Below, piece by piece: positions 10,691 through 26,000 of a DNA stretch of 64,000 bases. The DNA lies in contig JACSVZ010000039.1 of assembly GCA_014706295.1 (NCBI GenBank), positions 682,001 to 746,000 of the forward strand, read 5' to 3'. Both the position numbers and the translations under genes were made by a program. The stretch is from Lycocorax pyrrhopterus obiensis. Its lineage: Eukaryota; Chordata; Aves; Passeriformes; Paradisaeidae. Under the pieces are notes generated by a model. That model searched no databases and was not told where the DNA came from. It worked only from the letters and a program-made list of their open reading frames with translations. Positions within the stretch are counted from its first letter, which is position 1; each line of letters starts with the position of its first letter.

Positions 10691-13600
10691 TGCTTTGGCT
10701 AAAATTTTAGAAGGAGCCACTATTAGTTTCTTATGAGATTGCCAGTAAGGCAATGGTCAAGTACTGGTGCCCGGGTGATGTACTCACATAAATATACTTC
10801 AGAGCAGTATATTTATATGCAACTAAAACAAGAAACCAATAACCTCCTTGCTTTCAAATAAGAGAACAGATGATCTCAAGTGTGTGATCTGGGGCCTCAC
10901 AGGAACCTTCGGGAGAAGCACTGTCCTCCTCTTGGACAGCAGCCAAGTCCCACAGATGCATATGAGACATAGAATATTCAACATTTTCACTAGAGAGGCT
11001 TGGAAAATCAGTGAACAAAGGCAAGTGATGCTGAGAAGGGCAAAATAATGTAATATGGGGAAAAAAATTCCACTTATGAATGCACAATGAAATCACGAAG
11101 ACTTTTTTTTAGACACGCTAGGAACACTTCCCTGTGGAAACAACTGCAGTCAAAAGAGCAAACAAAGGATTGCATATAGGAAACAAGGCAGAAGACAGCA
11201 TTGCTTCAACTTGTAAATTCCTGTCCTGTACCCTGCATGCTACAAGAAGGTCAAATCTGCCTCAAAGTGGTACAGTAGAATAGAAAACATTCAGGAAAAC
11301 AGAGAGTATCTTCAGGGTGTGTCTGGATTCTCATCTGGATACAAGGGATCTCATATTCCAGCTGCCAAGATAGCTAAGATGGTGCTTGATGCTTCCTTTT
11401 TGTGCCATGCCAGGACAACTCAACAGCACAGCAAGGGAAAGCACATTCAGAGTACAACCATTATTATAGGAAACAACACATTTCTAAATGCAGTTCTGTT
11501 TGGTCTGATTCCGCTGTGTCTGAAAATCCCAAGGAAGGAAGCGTTTCTGATGCTTTTCTTGTCTTGAGTTGTACTGATGAACACTGATTCCTCAGCCCAT
11601 CCTGCCCTGCTTCTGCATTAGGTGGAGAGGAATTAAGACACTTGACTATTCTGACAATTTTCCAGCCTTTATTCCTCTATTAGATGTTAAGTTGCAGCCA
11701 AAAAATGGACACTGGATGGTACAATAATGGTTGCATTCAAATGAAGCATCAGTTTAGGTTCTGCAGAGTGGGCATCCAACGAACGAGGTTTCTGGAGCTG
11801 GTAGACTCCTTTGAAAATCTGGGACCCAGTTCCTGATACTCTGGATTATAAAGTGGATCTCTACACATACACAAGAATGAAATGTTTAAAAAAAAAAAAA
11901 AAAAAAAAGTAGTTATTGTGCAATTTCCCAGAACTGGAGACTCCAGGGTATTGTAAGGAAAGAAGGCTCACACATGCTCCTCTGTATTCTTCTTCAGCTA
12001 TACACAATTAGAGGGCATTAGCTTTCATTTATGAAGGAAGGATTTTATCTCTTCTGTTTTTAATTAAATCACAGACCTTCTCACTAGTTCATAAATTGGC
12101 ACTACTGTAGCTCAGCTTCCACAGAAAGAAGTTGGATGTCAACACTCTGTAGGATACTCTTGCCCATCTAGTCTTTAAAATTGCAGTTATTTATTTCAAT
12201 TAAATAAAAGTTACTAGTACTGGGAGTTTTACATTTTGCTATAGGAACAGTGAATTGATTTCTGCCTGAATGACAAGTTTCAGTCACACTTCAGTTACAG
12301 TTCACAAAATATTCTGAGAGGTTTGTCAGCAGATATAATTGAGTTCCTTTAATCAGGCTTAGGGTAAGATTCTAAAGGGATTCCTCCAGACTTTTTCCAA
12401 GCTGCACGGTTACTAGTTCATTTAATAGAAGGAGGTTCTTCACATTCTTTCGACTTCCTTTACGTATGCGATTTTTGCCTGAGTAATATATGTGGGTTAA
12501 ATCCTTGAATTGGCTGGAGACAATACTCATGCTTAAAAGATAAGAATTCAGACCTGTTATTAAAAAGACAGTAGAAAGAATGATGAAGTGTTTCCCCTGG
12601 TGTTTAATGAAGCAGCTGTTCCAAAGCAGAGGAGCAACACTGGGGTTTCTATAGCTGCAGATAGTTTTATAAGAAAAAAGTGGAGATTTTTAATGCTTTT
12701 AAAGTAATCCTAAGTGTTGTTTTCAGTTGTTTGAAAAGTTGAAGTTTTGGAAGCTATTTTTTTCAAACCCAAGATTTGTGTCCTTCCCTGCCCGAATGTC
12801 TTATGTATTCGTAAAAAAATGAGTTACGAAACTGAAAATTATGAGAAAGGAATAACGCAAAGGAGTATTGATACTGGCAAGGAAAATTATATCTTCTCTA
12901 AGAGATTCCCTTATTGTGGCAGCAGTTGTTTATTTGAGGGACCTGGATTTATCAACATGAATGCTTCCTAAGTCCCAAGGAAAACTTTCAGGCCTAAAAG
13001 TCTCATTTAGCTCAAAACTTAATATTTTCTGCCCCACAGTATTAGTAAAGAAGTACAGTTGTTCAGTACTGCTGTGGAGTTCACGTTGGCGTGTATTTAT
13101 TTCCTTTAATATCTGAAATTACTGCAATTTTACTTTCATGTACTGCATAAAAGGCTGCTGGAAGCAGTGGAGGATATACCCCTCCCTTTGACTGAGGGAG
13201 CGTGGGCTCCATTAGTGACCAACCATCACTGTTTGGGAAGGATTTTAGACCCCTGGCTGCCAGTAGACAGTGATATTGCATCTGTAAATCAGTCAGCTCT
13301 CTGTCCAGAAAGCTCTGGGCGTTCAGGGGTAAAAGCAGCCATGGCCTGCAGTCAGCTGCCCTTGGGCTGCACATTGCATACCACAGAGGGGCTGGCAAGA
13401 CTGCTCTGGGACTGTGGGGTTCAGGAGCTGGTCCACAGAGCCAGGCAGCCCCATGCTAGGCTGGAAGAGCCTGTGAGGTGCTGGCAGGGGCAGGACTGGG
13501 ACTGAGGGTGCTGCCATGGCAGCCCATCTTGGGTCAGCGGGAATGCCTGAGATGGCTCCCGCTGCTCCTGGGGAAGAGGGACAACCAGCTCCCGTTTCTC

Positions 13601-16600
13601 GAGAGAGAGTCACGAGGGTTTGGAAAAGGACTTGGCGAGCAGCCCAGGAACAAGGAAGATAGAGAAAAATGCTTTTTCCTTCATTTAGTCAGCATCTGGC
13701 AGAGGCAGGGCACAGGGCCTATCTGAAGGACAGCTGATGTTTAGTACAAACAAGCCTCGTGTTTGAGTGTCTGGACACTCCACAATGTTATGATCAAAAG
13801 AAACAATAGATAGATAAATACTTTTATGTTGCTTGACCTCGATGAATAGCCCAACAGCTCACTTTCCCGTCCTCACTGCATGTAAGAAGGTATTAAATGA
13901 ATTTCATTTTTCCTTGAAATGCTCAAATTCAGTATGAGGCAATCTCTCATCATACCTGCTGAGACTTCCTACCCCAGGGAAAATAACTTTTGTCCTGCTC
14001 CCCATGTGTTGCTACTCTTCACCTTCCCAAGGGGCCCTAAGTCTTCACTAGCCCCGGTGATTGCCCAAGCTATATTTTGCAGTGCTCTTCCCCTGCACCA
14101 AGGCCACACCACCCACCACAGCACCCATCTCATGGGCACTGTCCCATGCCGTGGATGCCCTGAGGCGCTGTAGCAGTTTGCTGCCCAGGAGGGACTGTCA
14201 ACTAGACATGGAAACAGAAGAAACGCTGGGTTGGTTTTGAGCTGCTAAGTGTCCCTGAGTAACTCTGTGCCTTAGATCTCCTCTGTTAAGGAAGCCAATG
14301 ATACCAATCGTCTTTTGGTAAAATAAGCATTATTATCATCCCCTACTTTAAAGAGCATGTTTGTGTCAGTGCTAGGAGAGCTGTTTTCCAAAGGAGCATG
14401 AATTCATCAGAGTATTCACATGATTTGGCCCTTAGTGTTTCAGAAACAAAAATGATGAGTTGCAGCCTCCCACCCCACCCACAGTTCCAGAAAATGTGAT
14501 ATAAGATGACAGCTGAGATTTTTAATCAGATGATGTTGTTTTGTGGCCTGTTGCAGGCCAGACCTAAAGGTTCAGAACTCACATCCCTTTTCTCAATACC
14601 TCAAAGCAAGTTTCTCTGCCCTGAGCTACCTTTTTCCATGCATCAAGGTACAGTGCAAAATGTTACTGAGAGTAGCTGGTGATTTACCTACAATCTGACT
14701 GAGAAACAGCAAAATAGAGAAGATATCAGAACCCAAAACCTGAGCAGAAATATCCATCTGTAATTCAAAAAGTGATGGAAAGTTCAGCCTGACTTCATTA
14801 CCAGGCAGAGCAGTCCACTAGTCCCCTAGCTTGCAACTCCATAGCAATGCCCCTGATCTTCAGGTGTGAGTGCCACTTGCTTCTCAGAACTCCCAGGGTT
14901 TGTGCATGCTCTCCTCTACCTTGATGGGTGCTACAAAGCTTTCTTAGCTGTGTTTTCTTTATTACAAGCTCTCAAATCATCCCTAAAGTATGCCAGGGGC
15001 CTGATTTTGAGGAGTGTCAAAGATGGAGGGATAAAATATATTGCCATTAAAGAGTTACGTTTTAAACTCTAAAGGTCAAAATAATTTTAACTGAAGGATT
15101 TTCATGTATATGTGTCAACATTAGACAACAGAATGAAATAAGGGCAAATGTGCAGAGTGCCAATAAATATCTCCACACTTACAAGTCTCTTTGATTAGCT
15201 TTAATAGTCTTTCTTACCCTGCATGTTTCAGACAGGAGACTCATAACTATCCCTGCTGTGGGCTGGCATCCACTTGCCTTTTGGCAAACTCCAAAAGTGT
15301 CAGGTCCCACTTGTTTTTTTGTATTCCAGGCACAGACCTGGACTCTGCAGTCAGGTCTGAGTTAGGCAAATGCTCATCATTCCCAGCAGTTGCTTCATTT
15401 TCAACTCAGCCAGGAAAGAGTCATGACTCCCTTTTTCTTCCTGACAAAGCTCTTATCTGTTCCCTCTAGCTTTGGAAATGCTACTCTCCTTTGGGTGTTG
15501 AGCTGCTGCAGTTCTTTGCTTGGTCTAGACAGTAAGTAAAGAAAGTTCACTGGGATTTCTCTGCTGGGCTATGCCTCTAGTGAATCATGAATCTGCTGAG
15601 AGTACTCCTATTGAACAGGGTAATCTAAAGAAGGAAGCCTTTTCATCCACTGATCCTTGCTTTTCTTGTATATTTGTATGTTAACCATCATACTGTACCC
15701 AGCAATACAAATACAATAGATATGGTGGAAGAAAATCCATGCAACCTAAAGCATGAAGCTGGATCTGTGTGACTGAAATTGTTACTTACTTGTATTCATT
15801 TAGAATAAGACTAATAGAGCTAAAAATAAATAGTGCCTGCAAATATTTCCTCCATTCGTTGGCTTACATATGTGTTTTAAAATGGTTGTTAAACATACAG
15901 GCTGAATGTGCTAATTGAGAGATACAGTGAAAATCTTCATGGAAACTTTGGGAGAAGAGGTGGGGAAAGAGTAAAGTAATTCCTTGTCCCTCAGTGTCAT
16001 GTGGCATCACTCACAAGCAAAGAGGAGGAAAACTTTCTTCCAGAGATGAGACATTCTGCTTTGAGATGAGTCAAAAAGGTGTTCTCAGCCTTTGTCCTGT
16101 GCTCCTCAAGTCCAAGTGGATGTGAGTGTGGGAAAGAAGGTCTGTGGCAGATACAAGAGCCATCATGACAAAATCATCCCATCTTAACTCAATAGTGGTA
16201 GGTATGTTTTCAATTAAACCTAAGAGAAAATGGAGTACAGCATAGTTGCTGTTGAATTCAGTCAGGGAGAACATTTTGTTAAATGTAATCTTAATGATGC
16301 CATTGTAATTTTATCTTTTGTGACTTTATTTCATGACTGAAACCTTATGTTTCTTAAGTAAGTTTTAATCAGTAATCATGTCGAGAAGTAAATCTGGCTG
16401 ACATATAGCAAAGCATGCCTTACCCCAGCCAGTTACAAATCTGAAAACTGTGGCATTGGGCACCTTTAAAAATTGCCGAGTTGCACAGTGCATTATGTTT
16501 CTCTTATCTAAAGAGCAGTAGGATAAATCCCTCTAGATGTTCTATAGCAATTTATCACAAGACTTAGGAGAGAAAAAATTTTTCTTGGGACCAGTGATGA

Positions 16601-19600
16601 CTAGTGAAATTCTCTGACCAGCAGTAAAATGCTGGAAGTATGACTGGTGGGCTCCTTATGGCTTTTAAATGAGACCAGACATGACTTTTGGGGCAAAGGT
16701 GCATTTGGGGCTAACTGTACACCCAATCTTTATCTTTCACCTCTGAGAATACTCTAAGTCATAATGTTTGTTTTGATCTCTGCATGTCTTCTTTCTCTCC
16801 TACACTTTATTTATTATCACTGCAAAGTCTTTTGACATGTCCTCTTCTGTACATCCTCACGGAGATTACCCCAGCTGAGGACTGAATTTCAAGTGGAGAT
16901 TTTAAGGGCCAAAACAGTCTAAGGTCAAAGGGCCATTGACTGAGATGTTGATCTGGTGTGCCAGTTTTCCAGTGAGTAGGGATGTCACAGTCTTATGCCA
17001 GAATCGTGCTTAGATCCCCCTGAATGCACAACTTGCATGGCCACATGTCTGTTGTCAGCTGGGTGCACACTGTGCATTCTTGGAAAGAGCCAAACTCATG
17101 AACCTGGAGCCGCAGAAAAAGTCAAGAGGGCCTTACCTTTTCATCAATAGGAGAGCAGTGCTGGTAACAATTGTGGGTGTGCAGATTATAAAGGTTAAAA
17201 GAAATGAAAAAAAAAGATACATACTATCTTTTGGTAAAGAAAAAAGAATAAATGGCAGTTTAAAAATCATTCCGGATGTCATCCGAAAATAATTACTTGG
17301 ACAACAACATATTGCAGCCAGACTGCAGACACACGCATAAACCAAAGAGGAAGTATTTGTCAGTGAATAAAACATCTTGTTTTGGTGCTACCAGCTGAAA
17401 GCACTCAGATTTTTCTAGCTGTTACACTTCTCTCAAAAACTACTATAGAAGATCTATGAAAGATGAAAAATCTATAGCATTTAGGAGAGCATGATACAGA
17501 GAGGAAAGAGTAACATTTGCCTGAATGTACCTCTGCCCATGAGTCAAACTCTGAGTAGGTGCAAGCAACAGGTGGCTTACACAATTTTGTTGGGTTTTTT
17601 TCAGTATGAATACGTACAGTTTACTTTTTTTCTGATCTCTCTTTGTTTGCATTTAGCCCTAGCCGGTCCTTTCTTTCTACCTTTATACCGTCCTTAAATT
17701 AAATCTTTCCTTCAAATTTGTTCTAAACCATACCTATTAATAAATAACTCTGTTTCAGCTGGACTCTTGCTTTTCTTATATTTTTTTCCACCTAAAAATA
17801 AGATTATTTTAACTTTTTGTCTCATGTTTGCATTCACCCTTTGGTTTTGGAATTATCAGCTAGAGAAACTGCTGTTCCCACAGAGTCAATGGGAGGCTTG
17901 ATTTGTATCACTGGAAAGATGCCATGTGCTTAAACCATGGGAAATACTGAAAAGCGATAGCTAGTGGAGAGGAGTGAAATTCTAATGACTGAAATGAATT
18001 TGTGCCAATGAACATAACTGGAAGTGTTAAGAATATGTGTAGTTTGGGTTTGAGGTTGTTTTGTTGGGGGTTTTTTGAGGTCGGCAAATTTGTACTGTGA
18101 CTGACCTACTGAAGCATTCACATCATTCATTAATAATCCTCATTGCAGCCTCTGGCTTGACCAGTCTCATATCGAGAGGCTTGTAGTTCAGGTGGAAAAA
18201 GTAGTTCCACACCTCAGCCTGCCAAAAAGACCAAGGAAGCAAGCTGGGCCTTGATGTTTGGCTGCCAGCAATCTGGCTGCAGTTACCAATGGGTAATTGA
18301 TATTGATCCATTTAGGTGTAGGGGAGGGGAGACAATCTGCGGGAAGTTTGATTACGTGGATGTGGCCTTTAAATATGATAATACAGTAATTGGGAGAGGA
18401 TGGATCAGTCACAAAGCCTTGAAAGCACTCTGAGCAGCTTATGTTTGTTGTTACAGAGTACAAGGAGAAGAATGGTATAGTCAAAACAATGAGCTAAGAA
18501 AACTAACTTTGCTGCTGACAGGCTAGAAGCAAGGCAAGATGGTATTTGTCAAAGCCAGAGAAATGAATATTGTGGGAAGCAAGTAATGAGATAGTGAGTG
18601 ATGTGGTTGTAAGTTTCTGCTGTGAAGAAGTGTTATGCAGTGAGAATTGAAAGGTAGACATGGATAAGGAGGTCACATCTAAGATTATTCACAATCATAA
18701 GTCTTTGTGGTATTTTCAAGTGGTAAGGCTAAAGGTAATGGGAAGAAAGACAGGATTTGGCTTTGAACATTTTGCACTTAATCTTAAAGTCTTAAGTCAG
18801 AACACTAAGAGGAAATGTCAGTGAAGCAGACTATTAGTTTAGTTTAAGTTAAGTGAGACACGTCTATGGATTGATAATAAATCTGTTGGTCACTGACCTA
18901 AAAATGATAGATGATTTTTTATTTACCAGTATGGCTTATTTATGGGCAAAAAGCATAGAGCGAATAAGACTGCAAAGTTTCTGCTGAGTGCTGGGTCATG
19001 GAGAAGATGAATAAGCACCTTCAGAGCTCTGCTACAGGAGCAATTGCAGAGGGAGAAGGTTAACTGTGTGAAGATTAAGTTACAGACATCAAGTGAGAAT
19101 ATTCTGCTGCTAAGAAGAAGACAGTAAGAGGATGAGTTAAACACCAGTTTTGCCATTTGATCAAGAAAATGATTAGAGGTTGTCTTAAAAGGATTTTGAA
19201 AGGAGTACAAAAGGCACAAATTAATTTGTATGGAAGAGGAATCTCATCTAGAATATTGTAGACAGCACTGAAAGATAATGGTGCACTAGTGATGAAAATG
19301 TTGGAGTAAAGAGTGAGTTTTCCTAAGATGAAAGAGATTAAAGCATTAGAGGCAACAGCACATTTTTTAATCTGTCCTGTCTCTGTTGCACATGTGCTCA
19401 TTTGGCAAAGGTCTCTTTCCTTATGCATGTATGTCTCTTAAATGGAGATCTTAGATACTGCTCTAATATACCTAATAGTGAGGCTACCAAAGATCTTTCA
19501 TACCTCAAGAAACTGTCTACCTTACATCCATATGTGCTGTCATCTGCGCAGAGTAGCTTCAAAATTAAACATTTTTTAAACAAATGTTTAGGGTCTCAAG

Positions 19601-22600
19601 TTCTGTTGTATCATTTCGTCAGTGTCATCTTCCAGATGTGGCCTCAATGATGGGCGATGGATGTGTAGTAGCGCCGTAGTGTCAAAGGTGTGGAACTTCA
19701 AACAACAGCAGAGCTGTGCAGCAATACTGCTGTGATTTTGGTGTCTGCAGTGACAGCCTTGTGCCCTGTTCTGCACGGACAGAATGTTTTGCAGTCACTG
19801 CCACTCTCCTACACTGACAGAGCCAGGTCAGCAGTGTCTGCAAGGCCTCTCTGCTCCACGAGGCTGTGAGCAAAAGCTGCAAACTGGCCATGCTTCCCTT
19901 TGCTCCCTCATTGCAAACTCACCTCTCCCCTGCAGAGAGCCAGAGGGGTTACAGAGGAGCAGTGCACAGAAAGGGACCATCTTGTGCTGGGGCAGAAAAT
20001 ACTCTGGGAATGGGAAAAGCGGGCTCAGCCCTTGTGCTCCTGAACTTCAGTGTAGGGTCAAAGGCCTGTGGGAACAGCAATTCTTCCTCCTTCCCCAGCG
20101 GCATCAGATTGGCAGGGAAGCTGAAATCCTATTGATCGCTTTTTCAGAAAGTTCAATAGTGTCAGGAAAGTTGCAATACCTTTTCTTCTTTTTGAATTGA
20201 AGTCATGAAAGAATGAAATGCTTTTCTGCTATGAGAGTAGTCCTAGCTCAGTGATTCTCAGTGATGTTTTTTGTTGGGGTTTTTTGTGAGTGGAGACGCT
20301 ACCATTTTTCTGGTTTGTGTTTACCGAGTTTAAATGTATTGTCAACAAGTTTGCCCTTCTTAAATATTGTTTTGTGAAATCCTTAGAAATAACCACCACA
20401 GCTACGGAGATCTACAGCTCAGTGGCTCAGCACTGCAAAGAGGTAGTGTTCCCCTTGCAGCCTCTGCCTACCAAGGAGGTGAACATATTGTTATGCTTTC
20501 TCTTTGGGGATGACTTGCATTGCCTGCCAGCTGCACCTGCTGGGGTGGGCAACACAGATCTGCAACGTGATCATCTGAACCACAGCATATGGGGACTCAA
20601 GAAGGATGAAAAGGGCATCATGTGGTGCCTATTCCTGTCCAGTCTCTGTGGAGGATTGTAACTTGGACTGCTGCTTTGTTTGACTGTTAATGGGGGGGAG
20701 AGCAGGGTTCCTCGCACACCTTCTTCACCACTATTTCTAAACACTATCTGGCACCCTGTCTGACATCCAAATGTGCTGCAAGTGCATAAGGAGAACAATC
20801 AAGTGAATTGGAAACTGGACATCAACTCCATGTGATACATGACCCAACATAAACCACAAAGAACCACCGGCATCCTAAATCAATGATACCCATTTAATAA
20901 CCGATTTCCTGCATAGAATCGTGTCTATAGAGATATAAATGGCCAAATCCTGTTTCTGATTTAAAGGAACAAGAGCATGTCTGTTTCCACTGTAAGAAAT
21001 CAATTTTATAGCATATGTTGATAATATTTAAAGCATGCCTAACAAAGACAGTAGAGCTATAAAACAGATTTAAAGGGATTAAAATACTGTTTTTGAGGAA
21101 ACCACATTTCAGTCCAAGTATTTTACAAGTACAGATTCTGAATTGCTGAGTTGTCCAATTGAATGTGTTCTTCTGGTCCTCAGGTCCTGTGTTTCAGGAT
21201 CTAGACACAAGACTTTTCAGGGTTTTTTGTCTGCTTGATTTTTTTTTTAACTGATTTTTTGCTTAAGCAGTGGCTGATTGTGAAAAGGCCATGTCTTGTG
21301 TCAGAGCACTCAGTGAGGCAACTCTCTTGGGGATCGTTTTGAAGCACTGTAGGAAGTACTGCCCTCAGGAAAAGTTGACTTCCCTAAAGTCAAGATGCCA
21401 GAACAGACAATGTGAGTGCCTATTTCAGCAGAAAGTCATCTGGGTCAGCTTAAATCAGCAAGGTAGGTTATTCTTAAACCATTTCTGTAGGAGGACACCT
21501 GCTTAGGCCCCAGGGGTACATGTTCACTTTTAATTTAAATTATTTTGAAGGCAAGCTAATCAAAATATGAAAATATTTGATGGTGATTAAATGTAGAATT
21601 CATGGATAATTAGCTGGGGCAGGGGGGGAAAGCTACCTGCAGATGCTGAAATCAGCATGTGTCAGTAGAGCTCCAAAAGCACATCCTTCCTATAGTCTTC
21701 AGAGCTGCTTTTCTGGGGTTGTCATGCAGTGTTTTGGGAAGACACTGCCTGAGCACAAAGTATGGTAAGTAAAGATAAGACAGAACATCAGAGCCTTCCT
21801 TAGAGATAGCTCTTATTCGTCTGACCTTGTGAAGCCACCTTTACAGAGCTATTCAACTTTTTAGAAATTCTTTCCCAGCTAGAAAAGAGCAGTTCCTACT
21901 GGGAGTTTTGCTGTGCTCCAAGAAACTTTTGTCAGGTTCCTGAATAGTGGGAAAGTTCCTAATTGCTCTAAACCATCTCTGTCCTCCCCCCTGCTTTGTT
22001 ACCTTTTCTCTGCTTTTGACTCCCAAGATGTTCTGGAGCGCCTCTCAGCTCTCAGAGGAAGCATTGAAGCTGATACAAAGATCTCCACAGACATCACTAT
22101 TTGCAGTGTACATGCTTTATTGATCTTCACCATAAGAACCATATTCTCAAGCTCTGTCTCCTGGTATGTTATCTCTTAGCTACTGATGTAACTACAGGTA
22201 AAGAGGATTCCTGGCACAGTTTATATTCTTGCCCCCACTATAAATGGTTGCATTTTTATTTAGATGGGGTGCAGTTCTTGACCGTACTGTAGTTAGCAAG
22301 CTGAGCTGTTATTCTCATGGACTCTGCAACAATCTCTGTGACAGGTATATATGTTGTGGAGTTGTGGAGCCAGCCGGCCCCACTTTGAAACTGCTGAGCC
22401 TTTGGACTGCTTTGGTCTGTCCTCTGCAAGCTGCTTCTTTGTCTCTTTGGTAGAAGGGACTGGCAGCATTAGCCTCACCAGAACAAAATAAATAAAAAAA
22501 GACTTTTTAAATAGGATATATCCACACACAGATTGGGGTGGCACTTAAGAAAGTGATCTATCAATAAATTATCAAAATAAGCATGATTGACCTGCCTGAA

Positions 22601-22995
22601 TCCAAACAAAATGGGGTTAATATTCTTTTAAGGTGAAGGCAAAGTCTCCTTGGTTATATGGGGAGAGGAGGGACAGAGGGACAGTAAGGACCCTGTCTGC
22701 AGAACTAGTGATGCTGCTACTGGAAGACTGGCTGCAGTTCGAAAGCACGATGCAGAACTGAAGGAAATTCAGACAAGAGCTGCATAAGGCATTTAGTATC
22801 TGCAAAAGCAGCCTTTTTAATGAGAAACTAGGGATGCCGATACATTTTCAATCACCAGCTCAAGGCTCATTAGTGGAGTAGGCAGATGTTAATTTTGACA
22901 TCCTAAGGCCGGGCGAGTGGAGCCTGGTTTCTTCCATTGTGGAAGTCAGATGGAGCCTGAGCAGTGGTAGCAAGACACTGCTGGGGCTTGGGCAT
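10691..22995. other. Gene-free desert sequence, part 1
   Basis: AT-rich DNA without a recognisable gene. It contains the poly(A) run at 11888-11908. GC-richer patches near 13170-13600 and 19780-20100 contain open frames of 112-138 codons that lack any domain. No CR1, LTR or DNA-transposon end could be recognised, though heavily decayed copies may be hidden. Confidence 0.55.
11888..11908. repeat. Poly(A) run, 21 bases
   Basis: Twenty-one consecutive A residues. No AATAAA lies just upstream and I saw no flanking target duplication, so I read this as a simple repeat rather than the tail of a retrocopy. Confidence 0.9.
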
Positions 22996-23022
22996 GCTGC
23001 TGCTCCTGCTCCTGCTCCTGAG
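22996..23022. repeat. Short CTCCTG/CTG simple repeat
   Basis: A short run of CTG and CTCCTG units (about four) in otherwise unique sequence. No function is seen. Confidence 0.75.
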
Positions 23023-26000
23023 AGACAGAGAAAACGGGGCTGGTGACTGCTGCTCAGGAAGTAGGCTTTTTCTCACCCCAACAGTATTTTTTATCCCACA
23101 AACTAATTTTGTTTTTTTCTCAGGAGAGGCATAAATGTGGTGGTTTTACATGGTCCTAGGTGTGTGCATGCTAATGTCTCTGATGTTATTGCCTTTTTGG
23201 TGACCTTTTCTGTACTGCCCTCAGAAACAATGTAATCTGTCTGAGCCTAAGGGGACATCCCCACAGCTTCCAAGGGGACTAGAATGGTGCTCAGGTCTCC
23301 CAAAACAGAGCTGGAACATGGCCAGGGCATATCCAGCAGAGCAGGCCTGCAGCATACCCTGAGGAGTGATCGAGTCCTGTGGTGTATACTTATATTTTCA
23401 CTCCCTTTGGACAAAGTTTTGTGTCTTATAAGAAATTTCTCCTTTGAAATATTCTAGGGAGCCCAGATAAATCTAATCTTCCTGAAACTTATTCTTTTGC
23501 TTCATTATCTAAAAAACCATCTGATCATTCTTCTCAATTAAAATAAGTATTTTTACTTCAGCTCCTTGGAGATGCAAATGTCTCTTGCTAGAACAAAGTC
23601 CTTGACTAGCTAATTAATAACTTCTATGAGCTGGGAAAGCTCTCCCTCTTCCTCCTCCCTTTTTGACTCTGACATGGTGAAATTATCGTAAACTTACTTT
23701 ATATTCTCTAACATTAGGTATATGTCAAAATTGTCCAATACAAATATCTAACCATGATAAATGGGTCTTGACTGAAAGCAGACACAGTGGTGATTAATCA
23801 CTTTGGGGCGATGTGGTCCCAACAAGCTCCTTACTAAGCATGTGTGGCAGTCTCCCATAGCGGTTACTTCCAAGGAGGATAGAGAGTGATGATGGGCTCC
23901 AGAGGTTTTGATATTCCAGTGACTCTGTGAAGGCAGGTAACTAGCTATTGTGACACCATAAACAGAGTGGAAAATTCAGAAATAAGTTTGTATCATTATG
24001 TAAGCCATAACCAGTCTCAGCAACCAACATTGCAGCATCTTGCTGAGCTTTGTTTGCTGAGACAATTTCAGGCAAGCATAGAAGCAGCTAGTCCTCTCTT
24101 TTTGGTATAAACTGTGTACTTTATGTCATGTCTTATTCTCGTCTCATACAGAGATGTTTTTCAAAATTAGCAGGCATGCAATTCAGTAAATGTGTTACTG
24201 GAACTATTGCAGTGAATAGTGCTTCTTGTTAATAGAGTTGCTCGGGGGTTTTTTGCGCTGGTAGTTTCGTGATGTTGTTAAGAGCTTTGTACCATCATCT
24301 GTGTGCTGTTCTATTGTCATACCAAAGTTCAGATTATTAAAGGAGTATTAAGATTCGGGGTTTTTTTCTCCAGATTTTTTTTCTAACGTCAATGGAAAAA
24401 ATAGATCTTTTCTGAACAAACTGTGCACCCTAGCACATCACTCTTCACACATGCTGTTTTTGGATAAAAACCTACCATCACCTCAGTTTTCTCTGGATCT
24501 TTCCTGAGCTGAAGCTTCTGAGGTTGTTTCTTTATAGTCTTACCAACTACTGCAATGTAAGTAGTACAGCAATAGATTGTCTTTATTCTTCATGAAGTAC
24601 TGATGCAATTTCTGCAAGAACCAGCAGCACCGTGTAGCAAGCTGCCTGGAGTCCCCATCTGGTAGCAGGGACCACTCCAACTATGGGCAAAGCAGGCAGT
24701 GCCAGATTAGTTAAACAGCCACGGCCCATCTGCCCCTTTCATCTGTCCTTAAGCTGTGCAAATCCAACTGGTTGCTGCACCCGGGAAGGGCTGGTGGCAA
24801 CTTCATGGAACCTCCTTCCTGCAGCAGTGGGAAATCTGGCTCCTCACTCTCTGCTTCTTGCAGCAAGGGTAGACCTGTGTCCCACCTTCAGAAGGACCAG
24901 GTTCTGGGTGCTGAAAAAGTAGAGAAGACACACAGAAAAATCATGCACACACACACAGATCAACATTAAACCCATTTGTGCCTGTCACCATACAAACAAC
25001 TTATAAAACTATGATATAGCTGTCTAATTATTAAACAAGGTGTATATTTTTAAAGGCTGAATCTTGGGGAGATATGAAAGACCCATTGACATTTTTTGTC
25101 CTTTTTTTTAAAAGAGCAGCTAAATTCTGTTGACCTTTTTATGTGATGGAAATAAAAAGTTTGTAAACCCTAGAATTAGTTTTTTAAAGTCAATCAAAAT
25201 TTTGGCATTTCAGTATATCTGGCATTTCAGTATCCTAATTTTCATCACCATAAAGATCAATACTGCCATCCTTCTCTGTTTATGGTATTTTATTCCCTTC
25301 AGAAGTTGACTTGAGTGTCAAAGAGGATCTCTAGATCTCTGCCAAGCAAGATTTCAATAAGAAATGGTGGAAAATATTTGTTGTGACAGATTATTAAATA
25401 TCAGCCATTTTTGTGTGCCATCCTGACTTCATTTCCCTCAAACCTTCCACAGCAATAGGTACAGGAGCTCATGGGCCTAAGAGCAAACATAAATTCTGTA
25501 GCAGATACGTAACTGAGTTACTGAGTTTTTAGATGATGTGATTCTGTGAGATGGTTTTCTGACATAAGATGCCATCTGCTTTTACTTAATTTTCCTTGTT
25601 TCCTTATCTAAGTTAACAACAAGAGAACATTTGTCTGAAAGGCAGTTCCTTTGAGGCCCATTATTTTCCTACATCTCTCTAAAAAGACAAGATATGAATT
25701 TGTTGGTGAGTTACCAGACATTTCAATATACGGCACATCCAAGGAGCCAAATAAATGCATTTCATTTGATACATCCTGACGTAGCTGAAAGTTTGAATTT
25801 TAAAGTCAGAAGGCTTCTGTGGCCATGGTCAGGAGCAGCTAACAGCTTTATTCTCAAATTATCTTCTCTGTTTTCTCCAAGGAAGATGTATTCATGTTTT
25901 GCAGATCTACAGTTTGCATTGCAGCCTCTTATAAATGTTATAGGGGGTAAGACAAGTCAAAAAGAATCAAAAAAAAATAAAGATTTTAAACTTTTCCATC

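Noticed and set aside
11888..11908. Poly(A) run considered as the tail of a processed pseudogene
   Set aside because: No coding-like sequence, AATAAA or target duplication was found upstream.
22907..22920. GGCCGGGCGAGTGG resembling the start of a primate Alu
   Set aside because: The match ends after about 10 bases and the rest bears no relation to Alu or 7SL sequence.
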